A DNA stretch of 64,000 nt from Cheiracanthium punctorium (Eukaryota > Arthropoda > Arachnida > Araneae > Cheiracanthiidae), in the NCBI GenBank assembly GCA_038373885.1, contig JAWZYV010013029.1, forward strand, positions 1 through 64,000, given 5' to 3'. Position numbers and translations under genes: made by a program. Below, one piece after another: positions 34,601-49,200 of the stretch (the first letter of the stretch is position 1; every line of letters starts with the position of its first letter). The notes below the pieces were generated by a model. The model worked only from the letters and a program-made list of their open reading frames with translations. It made no database searches and was not told the origin of the DNA.

Positions 34601-37600
34601 AGACTGTTCACCTTCTCTGATTCCAGGCTTGCGATCTGTCTTTCCACATTACACTTGAAATGCAAGCTGAGGAAAGTAAACTTGAAAAAGTAAAAGAAAG
34701 TAGAGAAGTAAGAGTTAGTGAAATTCAAAATCTGAATAAAGTTGAGGAAAGTCTGGATAAGAATAAAAGTGAAAATGTTAAAGAAAAACAGAATGTCAAA
34801 CAGTAAAAAAGATAAAAATAAAGGGAGTAAAGAGTACCAAAATAAAAAACGTATGTTCTAAGAAAACTGATGAAAAAGTAATTGTAACGTAATTGAAAAC
34901 ATAAACAATGAAATTAATCTTAAAGAAAACAGGCAACAAAAAGTAAATGGCAAGAAAGTAAACAGTCTTTGTGAGACTTCCAATGCAGATTCTGATGTTT
35001 ATGTTGCCAGGTTTGAATTGTTAGAGGTATGGACACTCAAAAGGCTGAAGAAAATTGCCAATTAAAAGAGTTAGGAAATTATGATGATACTTTTGTGAGA
35101 AATAAGCATGATGTTAAAGAAATCAAAACTTTTTGTTGAAAAAATAGAAAGCTTGTTTTATTTTATAGCAAACCAAGGACAATAATAAGTTTTGTACTAT
35201 TTTATAGAGAGTCAAGGACAATAAGAAATTTTGTATTTTTTTTATAGTAAGCTAAGGGACAATAAAAAGTTTTGTGTAGAATAATTTAGTTTCATGTTAA
35301 CATATTGTATTGTGTTGAAAAGTATTTTAACATAGGAAAGTTTGAAAGAAAGGGAAAAAAAAAAAAGAGGATTGCAGATAAACTCTTTTTAGACCTTTCT
35401 CATTTTTCAGAGATGTAGGAAGCATCTTGGAGAGGGGGAATGTAATATAAAAACCCCTTTTACACTTTTTATATTAAGATTTCCAAAATCATTTTTGTAT
35501 TTGTCACTATTATTAATCTTGTTCTCAAAACAAAGACAGTTTGCTTGCCTTGTTGGTGCCAATGAGTCAAAAGTCTTTTCCCTTAAAAATCTGTCAGACA
35601 TGGTTTTTCCTGCTACAATTTCACTCCGCCTTGCCTAAATTACTATGGCCAATCAAGCCTATTAAAACCCCTGCTCCTACCCAGTTAGTCATGTGCTATT
35701 ACATATCGTAGGGAATCTTTGTCTGCAACCTGCAACCCCTCAATGCCTTATTCCCATTTAAATACAGCTGCACACTGAACTTTATGCTTTTTGACTCCTT
35801 TTTACATACTCCAAATTGCTAATCAAGTTATTGACTTGATCGGTATTTGCAGTCGGTACAATAAATAAATTTTGTTAATTCTCAAACTGCATCTTTAATG
35901 ATGGCCTGACTACAAAAGAGTGAGGGCTACCCCATATCACACACACACGCACACATATATATAAATATATAATAAAAACACTTTTTGAAAAAATGTTTGA
36001 CTGTAAGTTAAAATTCCTATATCATTTTGAGATAATTAACCATTAGTTCCATAAAATACATCAAACAGTGGTGATAACTTTGTATTTTATTTCAACTCAA
36101 AGCAGAGCCTGATCAAGGCACAACTGTGGGCCAGGCGCGCAACCAAGGGAGGGGTTTTTAGGGTTAAAACCCCTCCCTGGACAAACTTTTGTCTTTTCTA
36201 TTTATTTATTTATTTTGTAATTAAAAAATCCTGCCGAAAAAGAACTATTCCCAGAGTTTCAACGAAGGAAATGGGAAACAGGCTCTCTAGGAGAATATTA
36301 CAGGAGATCTGTTCTGTATAGATACCGTTTTTAAACACATTTATTCGCCAACTCGATGAAAGATTTCTGGAGCATAAGAACATTCTGAATTTCTTTCAAA
36401 TTTTGTTACTTTAATATAGGACCCCAAATACAGAAAAATGTAATGGAGAACGTTCTTTAGAACTGGTGTCAATGTATGAAATGGAAGAGGGTTCTGTGAG
36501 AGTATAGAAAGTGACATCGGGAACCAATGCGACCAACAAACGCACTCAAGGCCTTAGATATTTGCAGTCGGAAAATATTTCATAATATCTACAGGCTGCT
36601 TCAAATAATAGCCACATGACCATTCACAAATTGTATTGGTAAGCGTTCCTTTTCAACTCTTTGCTTTCTAAAAGCATATCTTCGGAACACGACGGATGAA
36701 AGCAGACTAGGGATGCTGAACATCTACAAGAACGTTCATGTTAGCCACCGAAGAAGTATCGAATGAATGGGTGAAACAACCCCGACGCTTAGATATTGAA
36801 TTATAACATTATCAGTTTAGCATTGTACTTAATTTGTGCTTGTACATAACAAGGGCGGCTCCAGGCTGAATTCTCGGAGGGGGGCATTGGACTTTTTATG
36901 TAGGATCCATCGTGATTCTACCGGGCCTGCTTGTGTACTCAGATGAGTGATCCAAAGAGGCCTACGGACACTCACTTACTGGTTCCAGCACATAGATACG
37001 TCATCTAACGGCCAAATCTAACCAATGAGGAAACATCCGTAGACCTCTTTCGGAGTGCACAAGCAGGCCTGGTAGAATCACAATGGCCCCGCCCTGATGT
37101 AGGCCTATAAATTGTTCAAAACGTAAATTGAATGCATGAAATCCAAGTTTGTAGAGGACCATGGTACATAAAATAAATTGTGAGCAAAGTGAATTAATTT
37201 TTTGAAATATGTTTTTTATAGACAAAAAATATTTGAATGTTTGACAATTTTTAAGAAACCCCCCTCCACAGAAAATTTCTGGTTGCGCCCCTGCTGTGGG
37301 CCTCACACAAAAGAAAAAATTTAACCCCACATGATACCCCTCCCCTTCCTACTAAAAAAACTTGATTCCTATATCCTGAAATATTTTAAACACTTTTACC
37401 CCATGAAACACAAAATTTTATTAAATGTAGTTTGAAGTAAATGAAGATGATGTCACTGAATCAGATGTCAGTGAAACAAGAACATCGAAATTCTTGCTCT
37501 ATGAACTGTACAGTATTTTACGAATCGGAAAATATCGTTGATTAGAATTAGTTTGTAAGTAGTCTATAGCTTGTGAGAACATATTTCTCTTTTGTAATTC

Positions 37601-40600
37601 AATTGTAAAATTTAAAATGTGGAAAATTTAAGATTTTTGCAACCCTAAAGTCCAGACAATGGCCCTGTTTGCTCTACCGATAATAGGGACTGATCCCAGG
37701 CATGGAAAATATTTGTAGTCTCCCCTAATGGCAAATCACAATAAAGCCATGATAAATTTTCGATAAAGCTTGTACACCAAAAAATGAAATGTAATTTTTT
37801 TCCCCTGTTATAACCAGATGTAAAATCCCGAAAGCATAGCAGCAAAAACTGTTACATTTCCATGGTGTCTACCAATGTCAGGAGGCAAAAATAGTAACAT
37901 TAGTAGCCTCATGGACGTAAAAAAGTTGCCAGTTTAGTAGCCATTTTTTAAATTTTAGTTGCCAAAATAGTAGCATTTTTGCATGATTTTGTAGTTAAGA
38001 AATAAATATATGTCATTTAGCTTCATTTAAGAAGGAATGAATAAAATAATAAGTTAAAATACTTCATGTGTTATATAACAGAGCATATAGAAAAGATTTG
38101 TTTTTGTAGCACGATTAAAAAAACAGATTAGAATGTTTGAAGAATGATTAATTGTAGCTTTGAAAAGAAAAGAGAGTTGACAAAAACCAAAACAGGGTGT
38201 CCACCAAAATTGTTAATAAAAATTCAAGCACATTTCAAGGCTCATCTCTTAAATTTTTCAAGGACCCTCGTATAAAAGATTATCAGCATATTTTTCAAAA
38301 AACCCTTACCTCTAGCACAGAAGATAGTCATCCATTCAGGAAGAAAAAAAAGATATGTGTGTTTCTAACTTTACCATACATATTTAAATTGACATCTAAA
38401 GTCGCAATCTCCGTTTTTGATAAGAAAACAATACAAGACATCTGTTACAGATTAAAATCTACTTTTCGAATTCCATATAAGCAAAAAGCTAAAATTCTAA
38501 CTTACATGCAATTCATGATTTGAAAGTAATTATTATTTTTTTTCCAATAAGGTGGGCACTGGCCTATAGCTTTTGCCACTGCTGAGGCCCAAATCACAGG
38601 CCATTTTATTATGGGACACCAAATGGGTGGGCAGAGTTACCCCTATGAAGGAATGGACAATTTAAATACCTAAGCCAGGAATTGAACCCAGACCCAAGGC
38701 TGTGATAGAATGCTTCTTAAGCCACTACACTACCTGGGTGGCTTTGAAAGTAATTATAAGTACAGTTCTTTTGAATGTTAAACAGTTAAATAAAAGTGAT
38801 TTCAAATAAAAATTTAACAACAATTTTGAACAAAATATAAGTTTGCTTTAGTAAGTTGCTAGTAAGTAAGTAATAAAGCTGTGGTTGTAAAAAAAAAAAA
38901 TAATAATAATTATACACAAGATAAAAGTAATACAAAAACACCAAGTATATCTCTATCTGCCAATAAGTGCGTTTTAGAAGATGCCCTAAGCCAGCTTTTC
39001 AGTCTGATTTTAACTGGTCTGCACCTCTTCTAGAATTACAATTCATGGAAAGTTCAAATATGGGGAAAAAAAAAAAAAAAAAAAAACAGCATAGGAGCAG
39101 CAATTATATATTTTTCACAATACAACATGCAATTGTTATTTTTCATTTAGTTTTGATGAATCTCATATTAATGAAATAATAAATATTATTTTAATCAACA
39201 CATACGCAGTAAATACTTCAAGCAAATGTGTCTGTAAGGAGTAGTCAGTTTTTTTACTATTTCCTTTTTCAGAAAATAAGAACTGAAAATCAACTGAAAT
39301 TGCTTTTTCTGACTAACTTCAAAATTCACTCACATTGGAAAGGAAATAAAGGAACAAAAAACATTATTCTTATATACAACAATTTTAACAAACATAAATA
39401 TCCTTTGGGGGGGGGGGGGTATAACTGATATAATTTTCATAATTTTTGAAGATTCATACGTATCAACTTTAGACATTTGAAAGGTGCAAAATAATATACA
39501 AACGACATATTGACCTATTGGCAGCTCAATATACAACTATTTGGCAGAAATCATTTCTGACGAGTTCTGCTAAATAATGTGCGAATGAAAATTTAAATAA
39601 ATTTTACTAAATAGAATATGAACAGTATATGAAAAACATTTTAATGTTTCATTAAATAAACTCTCGAGTTTCATCCATTTGCATAGTTTAAATAGTATAA
39701 AATATTAAAAATTTATATAACACAATTAATATATATTTCTTAAAAACAAAATAATCTACTTATATAATACGCTAACGTATGCCGTAAAAAAATTGACGAT
39801 ATTTCCACCCTGTGAATGGCAACAACATTAGATGTAAATGTTAGCGTTATAACAATAACATGTGCAAACATCCCAATTAATAGTTCAATGGCATCAAATG
39901 GAGCAAGCATATATATTACTGGTTATTTTTACTTACGTATGTCACGCAGTAGCTAGATTACAAAATAACAATAATGTATATGAGAAAATGCAAAATCTTT
40001 TGGAAGTTTTCGCAGGTTTAAAATATCGAATACACAGTACTTGGCATGTTTATCGCATATCAAAAAGTAAATTAAAAAATCACCATGCAGTGAGCTAAAG
40101 CACATTTTAGCCCCATTTTCTGTTTATTTGATATTATTGAAATGGAGGATATGTATTAAACAATACAACCATACTATAAAAACACCAGGTTGCTGACTTT
40201 AGCGGTACTTACATATTAACCCGGCTGTTTGCCAAGATGAGCGATTTTTCACCTAGATAAATGCCGGACACATGAAATTATTGATGGTTTGGAATACGAT
40301 TGGCAACAGTTTGCCAGCAGTTTTGAGGAAAAAAATAGTCTGGTGGGAATGACCACTGGGATAATACGTAAGTACCAGTGGCGTAGCAAGATGGGGGGGG
40401 GGCAGTCCGCCCCGGGTGTCACCCTCAAAGGGGTGACACCCGATGGCTTTTAGAGCAAAAATTTCAAAAATATCACATGTATGGGGGCAAAAATGCTCGT
40501 ATGGGGGGTGACACCACTTATATCCACCCCGGGTGTCACCCACTGTAGCTACGCTACTGGTAAGTACTACTATACATAAGTACCGCAGGTGTTATTAAAT

Positions 40601-43600
40601 TGGAAATAGAAAAATATCCACTAAACTCTAATTTGAGAAAGCCTGCAGCTTCTGCAATTAAGAAGTATTTCTGTAGGAGTTTATGCAACATGTTATTCCA
40701 AAATACAGTATTTTTATAATCATTTTACGATTGGAACTGTCTCCAATTATGTATTTTCATACATTTTGCAATGTTAGTACTTGACACTGCCACCATAACT
40801 ACCATTGTCTTTTATAATGACACCCAAAATTTTTAACAACCCTAACCTAAATAATTTTAATGACAAATACTGTTAAAACAAAGAAACATGATTTTCCTTA
40901 AACTGAGTCGAATAATTTGGCCAACACTGCAGAGTATAAAGAACGGTAAGGTATGGGGCGGTGAAGCTGGCTGCCTTGGCGGCTAGTAATTAAAATTTAG
41001 TTACCGTATTTTATGGAAGAAACGCCGCGGCGCTTACGTGTTTAAAACTTTAAAAAGTTTGGGAGCGGCGTTTATGATTTTTTAAAAACATAAATCTGTT
41101 TTTTTAACGTTAAACTTTTTTAAACAGCAAAAATATCGTAAGATATTTACGAAATACGACAAGAGATGGCGCCACTACTCAAAATTCGGTAACATGCCAT
41201 CAACTCTAGGCAAGCCCATTCGTATGTCTCCTCCCCGGACTACCGGGGGTCTTTGGGATGGAGATAGATAGGTGTACCGGGGGATGGTTGGTGAACTTCA
41301 TTCAATTAATCATTCAACTTCAACCCAACGCCTGAAAACAGGGGTCAGCAGGGGTTGACCTTGATACAGCTAACCGTGTGAGTGACAGTGAAATCGTCTT
41401 ACTTCTTTCTTTCACCACGTGCTTTTATACGACGCAACTCGCTTGTCGCTTTGTGTAGAACTGAAGTCCGGATTTTTTCTACTTCTGTATTTATTTATTT
41501 TTTATTTAGTACCTCTTAACTAATTTCTTTTTCTGATATGCCTCGTAAACGAAATATGAGCTACACAGCTGCTTTTAAGCTTCAAGTCGTTGGAAGAGCT
41601 GAAGCAATTGGAAATCGTGCGGCAGGACGAGAATTTGGAGTCGACGAAAGGTGCATTCGTCGATGGCGGTCAGAGAAACCAGCAATAGAGAATATGCCAA
41701 AATCAAAACGAGCGAAAAGGAGTGGAATTGTGCGCTGGCCAGAATTGGAGGATATTTTGCTAAAATGGATTGTAGAACAAAGAGAGAAGGGAGTTCCCCT
41801 ATCCACAGTGAATATCCGTCTACAAGCCGGAAAAATCGCCTCTAATATGGGAATTCTGGATTTTAATGGAAATCCAAACTGGTGCCACAGATTCATGGCA
41901 AAAAAAACTTATCTGTACGGAATAAAACAACGATTGGACAGCAATTACCAGCTGATTGGGAAGATAAAAAGAAAGCCTTTTTACAATTCATAAAGGAATT
42001 GATTAGTCAGCTAAAAGTCAACGAATCCCAAATTATTAATATGGACAAAGTTCCCCTGACTTTTGATTGCCCGCCTAACCGTACGGTTAATAAATCTGGA
42101 GATAAAACGGTTTCAATCGTGACTACGGGGCACGAGAAAACATCGTTTACTTGCGTGCTTGCCTGTACTGCCAATGGGGAAAAATTGAAACCCATGATAA
42201 TTTTCAAGCGGGAAAACATTGCCCCGGGAGAATTTCCCAAATGATGTTGTCATACGTTTCAACGAGAAGGGCTGGATGTGTGAAAAGCAATATGTCAAGC
42301 TGATGCTTGACTGGATTAAAGAAGTCTGGCGCAAGCGAAAAGGGGCTTTTTTCCAGCCAAAAGGAATTCTTATAATGGATTCAATGCAGGCACATTTACT
42401 GGATTCAGTAAAAAAAGAGGCGAAAAGTGCGTCTGCTTCTTTGGCAGTTATTCCAGGTGGACTCACAAAAATACTCCAACCTCTGGATTTAAGCATCAAC
42501 AAAAGCTTTAAAAGCCGCGTCCGGAAACACTGGGAGTTGTGGATGGCAAGCGAAAGCCACTCCTACACGAAAAGTGGAAAACTAAAGAGAGCTTCTTATG
42601 GAGAAGTGGCTCAGTGGGTGTCCGAAGCCTGGAAGGAAATATCCCCAAACATCATTAAATCGGGTTTTTCCAAGGCAGAAATAATTTCCAGTTCCATTGA
42701 GGAAAATCGTGATGAAAATGATGCTGGTGTGATTAGTGGTGAAGATGATGCTGCTGCTGAATTAGATGAAGAATTCCTTCGCTTATTTAATTCAGACAGT
42801 GAGAGCAGCGAATTTGAAGGATTCGAGTGAAAGTGAATTTTAAGTGGATGCCACCCACCGAAAAAGGCATGCAAAGTGGATGCGACCCACTTAAAAAAAG
42901 CGTGCAAAGTGGATGCGACCCACTTAAAAAAAGCGTGCAAAGTGAATGCGACCCACTTTAAAAAAAGCGTGCAAAGTGGATGCCAACCACTTAAAAAACC
43001 GTGGAGTGCCATGAGGAGAAGGGTCCACGTCCCGCGCTCTGGATGGTTAAAAGTGCCAACTGATGTCTCTTCAGGTCAAAACAAGATTCCCATCAGAAAA
43101 AGGAGAGGAAATTTGCCAGAATTTCCAAAACACAAAGTAAGATTTAAAAAAAATAAGCACTATCTACCTCCCCTCTCATACGCACTTCAACGCTTCATTT
43201 ATTATTTTGTGTAATTACAATTAATGTTTAAATTTGTTAAGTGAGAACATCAATATTTTTTAACATCATTTTATTTATTTAACCATATTTTATTCTGCTT
43301 TCCTTTTATTTATTTATTTTATTTTATTTATTTGGGGGGGGTGTCTATTTTAACGATTGATTAACTCTTACTGTGAACCACAATTAAACTGAACGGAATG
43401 GAGATGCAAATTTCAAAACATAATTCCATGAATCCTAGTGGTATAAAAAAACAGACGAAATACTCTCAAAACTCATATACGGCGGACACACGTTACAAAA
43501 ACAAAACATTTTAACAGCTGCCAAGGAGGAACAGAAAAATAAACACGTCAGCTCTGTGCGGATAGCATTAATTACTATATTCCCCCTCTTTGCACTGCAA

Positions 43601-46220
43601 TGTTTCAAACTTGTTATCGCTGAACGGAAGCTGAGAGGAACGGAGGAGGAGGGGGGGGCGGTAAGCAGAAAACAGCTTGCTTTTTTAAAATAATTCTTTT
43701 ACTTTTAGCAGAAGGAAATTACCCTTTGGAAACCGATAAGTGGTGTTATTTTTAATGTACTGTTATTCCCCCCCCCTTCCAACGATGCAAATGTATTATG
43801 GTCTTGTAACATCAGTAAACTCTGGAATCTGGAATATAAACATGTATTATCATCAATACATTTAAAAACTTATAACACACAACTCGTTATCTCTCGTTAT
43901 CTATTATCACAAGCCTCTCTTCCATTACTAACAACACTTATCCCGATTTCGATGATTGTACTAATAGAGTGAAAACAGAAGCAAACAAATTTTTGTATTT
44001 GTGAACTGGCGTTTTTAGACTTTCAAGCAGTGCGAGTCTCGTGCTGTAATATATTTTGTGCAAGATTTAAGAAATTTATGCGAGATTCTCGCGGTTCACC
44101 AAGAACCCTGATTAATGCAAGTTAATTTACTCTTAATGAAATTAGCCGTATCATTTATTAAGGATCGACACGGAGTTTACGATTTTCCCGCTAATTAAGT
44201 TTATCGCTTACGTCATGTGCGGCGGTTACAACAATTTTCTTGCTTTCTATCCGCATAATCGTGGGTGCGGCGGTTATGAAGGGTGCGGCGTTTCTTCCAT
44301 AAAATACGGTACTTTCATCTAAAAGAAACATTCGTACTGGATACAAAATTTAAATGAGCTTAAACACATTTGTGAAGGAAAAAAGCAAGTCTGTGATACA
44401 GAAAAAAGAACTGTAAAATTACACTCGAGAAGGAATTAAGAAAGAAAAAACATCACATAAACATATGCCTAGTTGTTTGAATTCACAAATATATATACAT
44501 ATACCAAGTGATTCAAAATAGATGTTAAGGCGATCATTTTTTAAAGTGTAAGTGATTGAAACATACTTTCAATTAGAAAAGTTCGTCAAATTAAGAGTAG
44601 CTTTCAGATATGGCACTTTTTTTTACCGGCGGTTGTATACATATTAAAATATGAAATTTTATTTTTATACGGTCTCTCTTTTCCTACTCTTTATATTTAG
44701 AAGAATGTTGCTCTTTGCCTAAGAAAATTAATAAAACAAATCCCGTGCCTCTACATGGAATAGTTTCTGAGATATATTATTTTGAAAATTTTGGCATTTG
44801 TTAACAAGCAATAAGATGTCTCCAAAGTGAGAAAAATGTTATTACTTTTCAACTGATGTTAATTTATGTTAGTGATCACTCTATAGATGGGCAAATTCTG
44901 GAGATTAATTCAGCCAGAATTTGGCAATATTTCGCCAAACTTCTTCCCTAATACTTTACGTATTTTAAGACAAGCCCAAAGCAGGGACTGCTTTACGGCA
45001 GGGCATTCGGGGCACGTGCCCTGGGCCACCGATTTTTAGGTGCCCCCAAAACTTCCTTTTATGTAATCATAATAGCTACTAAAATTATTTCTCAAGAGAA
45101 AAATTTCTGATTACTTCATTTCATCACAAATATTCAAAATTTTTAATTTAATGTAACTTGTAACGCTAGAAATTATGCATTCGATTCGACATTCGATAAA
45201 TTCGATATTCACAAATTCGATCAGACAACTCAGCATGCTCCTCCTTTTATCTTTTCAAAGGTGTGTGACAGCTGTAAATACCCATAAAAACATTTCAAAA
45301 TCGAAAAATTCATATAAGTGGTATCTGTCGTGACATTTTACTGATTTGTAAATGTTTACGTATGGTTAACTTAGGAATGATAATTGGTTTTAATTTCATT
45401 TAATTAAGTAATATTCTGAGGAAAATTTTTGTACAGGGGCCCCCAAAAGTATCTGTGCCCTGGGCCCCCAAGTGTGTAGATCGGTCCCTGGCCCATGACC
45501 ATCCACATTTGTGTTAAAGCTGGGTGCAGATTTTAGTGTATTGTCTTTTTGGTGACCCTGTAAATAAACTACAAAATACATATAGTCATAAATGTAGGCA
45601 AATATGTTTAGTTGATCGCTCTCAAAAGTTTCATACAGTAACACTGACCAGTTCAAGTACACTAATCGGTTCATTTCACGAATTTGAATGCATTTAATTG
45701 TCAACAATGGGATCTTTATTTAACTTTTTTCAACTCATAGTTAGTCCACCAAACTAAAGATTTTTTTGCTTGAAAACTGATGGGTTTAAGTCATCATTTT
45801 TAAAATAAATTTTTTGCTAACTATTCCACGTAGAGACTTGGGATTTGTTTTATTAATTTTCTTAGGCAAAGAGCAACATTCTTCTAAAGGGTAGGAAAGG
45901 AGGGACAGTATAAAATAAAAATTTCATATTTTAATATGTATACAGCCCCCAGTAAAAAAAATGCTATATCTGAAAACTACTCTTAATTTGACGAACTTTT
46001 CTAGCTGGAAGTATGTTTTGATCACTTACAGTTTAAAAAATAATCGCCTTAATATCTATTTTGAATCACCCGGTATATATATATATATATATTATATACA
46101 GAGGCGGCCCGAGGGGCGAGCGGGGCCTCTTCTCTATCATGTCTTATGCGATAGAAATAAAATGGCCCAGGAGCGGGGCCTTGGGCGATCGCCTACATTC
46201 GCACCCCCCTTGGGACAGCC

Positions 46221-46279
<59 letters not shown>

Positions 46280-49200
46280 CTATCAAAACATCCCTTGTTT
46301 CAATTTCATTATTATTACTATTATTTTTTCTCATTTTCACTCATATTTGAACCTGCCATCTTCAATGAAATTTTTTCTTTACTATTTTATATTTTTAAAA
46401 GTGATTAATTCTTTTAAAAAGTGGTTAACTCTTTATATAAAAAATATGCTGATAATCTTTTATACTCTTTTTTTAAAAGTGATTAACTCTTTATAAGAAT
46501 ATAGATGAAACTATTGTTAATGAAAGAGATAAAATTTTAAATAGATGGGTTGAGCATTTCAACAGTTGCTGCAAGTTGCTCTGATGTGTCAAATAATTTT
46601 GATTTTACAGTTGAAGAGACTGGGAGTCAGTTTTTTGATTTTTCAACCATTGGGGAGACTCAGGTGGCTATTGATAAACTGAAAAATAATAAAGCAGCAG
46701 GACCAGATGCTATTCCCGCTGAACTAATAAAATGTGGTGGAAAAGACCTGGCAAAATGTATCTGGGAAATTATACGATCTATTTGGGAAAAAGAAGTTCT
46801 GCCTTCTGAATGGAAATTAAGTATCCTATGCCCAATACATAAAAAGGGGGTATACTGAACTGTGAGAATTACAGAGGTATAAGTTTATTGTGTGTTGCTT
46901 ATAAGATTTTCTCTAATATTTTATTTAATCGCCTGTCTCCTATTATGGAAACTGTTGTTGGTGATTATTAGTGTGGTTTCAGGAGAGGACGATCGACGGT
47001 TGATCAGATCTTTACTTTGAGACACACTCTGGAGAAGTGTAAAGAGTACGGGATCGAAACCCACCATTTGTCTGTGGACTTCAGGGCGGCTTATGATAGC
47101 ATTGATCGAGCTGGTTTACTAAAAGCCCTACTGGAATTTAATGTTCCAATAAAGTTAATTAAGCTTGTGAAGCTCACTCTTTCAGAGACATTCTCTGTGG
47201 TGCAAGTGCAGGGAGAGTTATCTACAAGTTTTGAGATCTGCAATGAAGTAAGACAGGGGGATGCACTTGCATGCCTCCTTTTTAATTTCGCATTGGAGAA
47301 AGTTATAAGAGATGCTGGTATTAATACAAGAGGTAATATATTTAATAAATCAATACATATTCTCGCATATGCTGATGATGTAGATGTAATTTCAAGATCT
47401 GCAGCTGAGCTAGGAGAGGCCTTTATGGCATTGGAGAAGGCAGCTGGGAAATTGAAGCTTAGAGTAAATGTAGAGAAAACAAAATATATGTACTGTGGGA
47501 AAAAAGAAAACCTAGCTAATTTTTTTGAGATCGGCCCTTTTAAATTTGAATCCGTGAAAAATTTCACCTATTCTGAGATCAACAATCAAAATGATATTAA
47601 CCCTGAAATCAGAAAAAGGATTATTGCCGCAAATCGCTGTTTCTTTGTTTTAAGACCTTTTTTAAAATCCCATCTAATAAAGAGAAGAACAAACATTCTG
47701 TTGCACAAGGTGTTAATAAGATCAGTTTTAACCTATGCCACAGAAACATGGACTTTAACGACGACGGAGGAAAAAGCACTGGCAATCTTCGAAAGAAAGG
47801 TTCTAAGAACTATTTTTGGTGCTGTTTTAGAAAATAATACTTGGAGGAAAAGATATAACTTTGAAATCTATAAAATCTATAAAGATGACGACATTATTAA
47901 ACACATAAAACTGAATAGAATGAGATGGGCAGGTCACCTTCTGAGAATGAGTGCTGAGAGAACTGCTCTTAAGGTCTCCAATGCCACTCCTTTTGTAGAC
48001 GTAGAGGAAAACCTAAGAAAAGATGGAGGGACAGCCTGGATGAAGATTTTGCCAAACTGAAAATAAGAAACTGGAGGTCTATTGCAGGGAAGAGGGTGGA
48101 ATGGAAAGACTTCTGAAGAAGGCCAGGGCCCACAAGGGGCTGTCGTGCCAATGTTGATGTTGATGAAAATTGATTAAAAAATAATTTAAATTTAAAATAA
48201 GAATCAATTTTTACTGTTATGATATTGGTGGTTCAAATAAAAAAATACTAAAGGGAAAATATTCATTTCTCAAGGTGGATGGAAAAAGATTGAAATTGGG
48301 ATGCTGGTGCATACTCAACAAAATGTTTCCTACCCAGAACAAATAGCTGATTTAGTCGATTCTTTGAAAGAGGGGGGGAGGCAGAGCTGGCAATTAAGTA
48401 ATCTTAAGATAAGCACAAAATCATTATCCACTAAAATAAAAAGAAATTAAAAATTCATTAAAAAGCCTAAAAAGGAGAGTTTCTCATAAAATCGTAGGAA
48501 AAGCATAACCCTCCCCAAAAAAAGAAGGAAAGTTTCAGGTAAAATTATAAAAGTCGGTGAAAAGTGTAGACTTTAAACTTAAAGCATACAAACTGGCAAT
48601 TATGAATTGTCAATGATTTTACTCTTTGTGTTGATTATTCAAAAGTGCGGTGGTACTTGTATTCTAAAATATTAATTTTTTTTTCATTTTATAAAATCTA
48701 CTACACTTTGCAGAAGTCGTGTAAGAATATCATTATGCTTTATTTCAAGAAAAACACTCAAAATTCAAGTTTTGTAATCGCAAAAATGGGAATCTATCAA
48801 TTTACCATAGATTCCCATGTTTTTTCTTTGTTTTGCTGTTTTCAATTACCTGCAATTTAAGTAATCTTAAAATTAAGAAAACCAGGGAAAAATAGCGTGA
48901 ATGGTAAATTTCAAGAGATTATTTTTGAAAACAAAATATGGGTTGTGATTAATTAAAATAAAAAGAACTTTAAAATTTATTAAAAGCATAAAAAAATGGA
49001 AGATTCACATAAAATCAGTTTAAAAAAAGGTGTTTCTCGTAAAATCGTAAATATCTGGAAAAATATGATGTTTCCTGTAAAAGCACAAACTTTTAAGCAA
49101 AAAGCGTAAAAATTGGCTAGAATGAATAAGTAAATTTAAGCTGTTAATAATTTTACTCTTCCTTTATGCGTTCAAAATTCAAAAGTGTGGTGGAATTTGT

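Larger units (their letters stand above)
32840..35890 (+). mobile_element. Degenerate LTR retrotransposon (Ty3/gypsy-like)
   Basis: Two direct LTRs flank about 2.2 kb of interior: 32840-33248 and 35441-35890. Both begin TGTAATATAAAAACC and end TTCTCAAACTG. A polypurine tract GGAGAGGGGGAA sits exactly before the 3' LTR (35429-35440). The interior keeps a retroviral-type protease motif but no reverse transcriptase or integrase. The LTRs differ by many substitutions and indels, including an extra GATCGGTATTTGCAGTCGG in the 3' copy, so the insertion is old. No matching target duplication was seen. Confidence 0.85.
41004..44309 (+). mobile_element. pogo-class DNA transposon, 3.3 kb, nearly complete
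   Basis: The terminal inverted repeats CCGTATTTTATGGAAGAAAC (continuing GCCGC) are identical at both ends and flanked by TA (41002-41003 and 44310-44311). GCGGCG-rich subterminal blocks recur near each end. The single gene is on the plus strand, followed by a minisatellite. About 1.2 kb of AT-rich sequence separates the gene from the right end. Of the autonomous-type elements in the window it has the best-preserved gene and termini. Confidence 0.93.

Noticed and set aside
42611..43012. Minus-strand repeat protein (FKWVASTLHAF repeats)
   Set aside because: It is the reverse translation of the 36-bp minisatellite and of the pogo gene's 3' end.
47091..47567. 158-codon minus-strand open frame
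   Set aside because: It is the shadow of the LINE reverse transcriptase, which has clear catalytic motifs on the plus strand.
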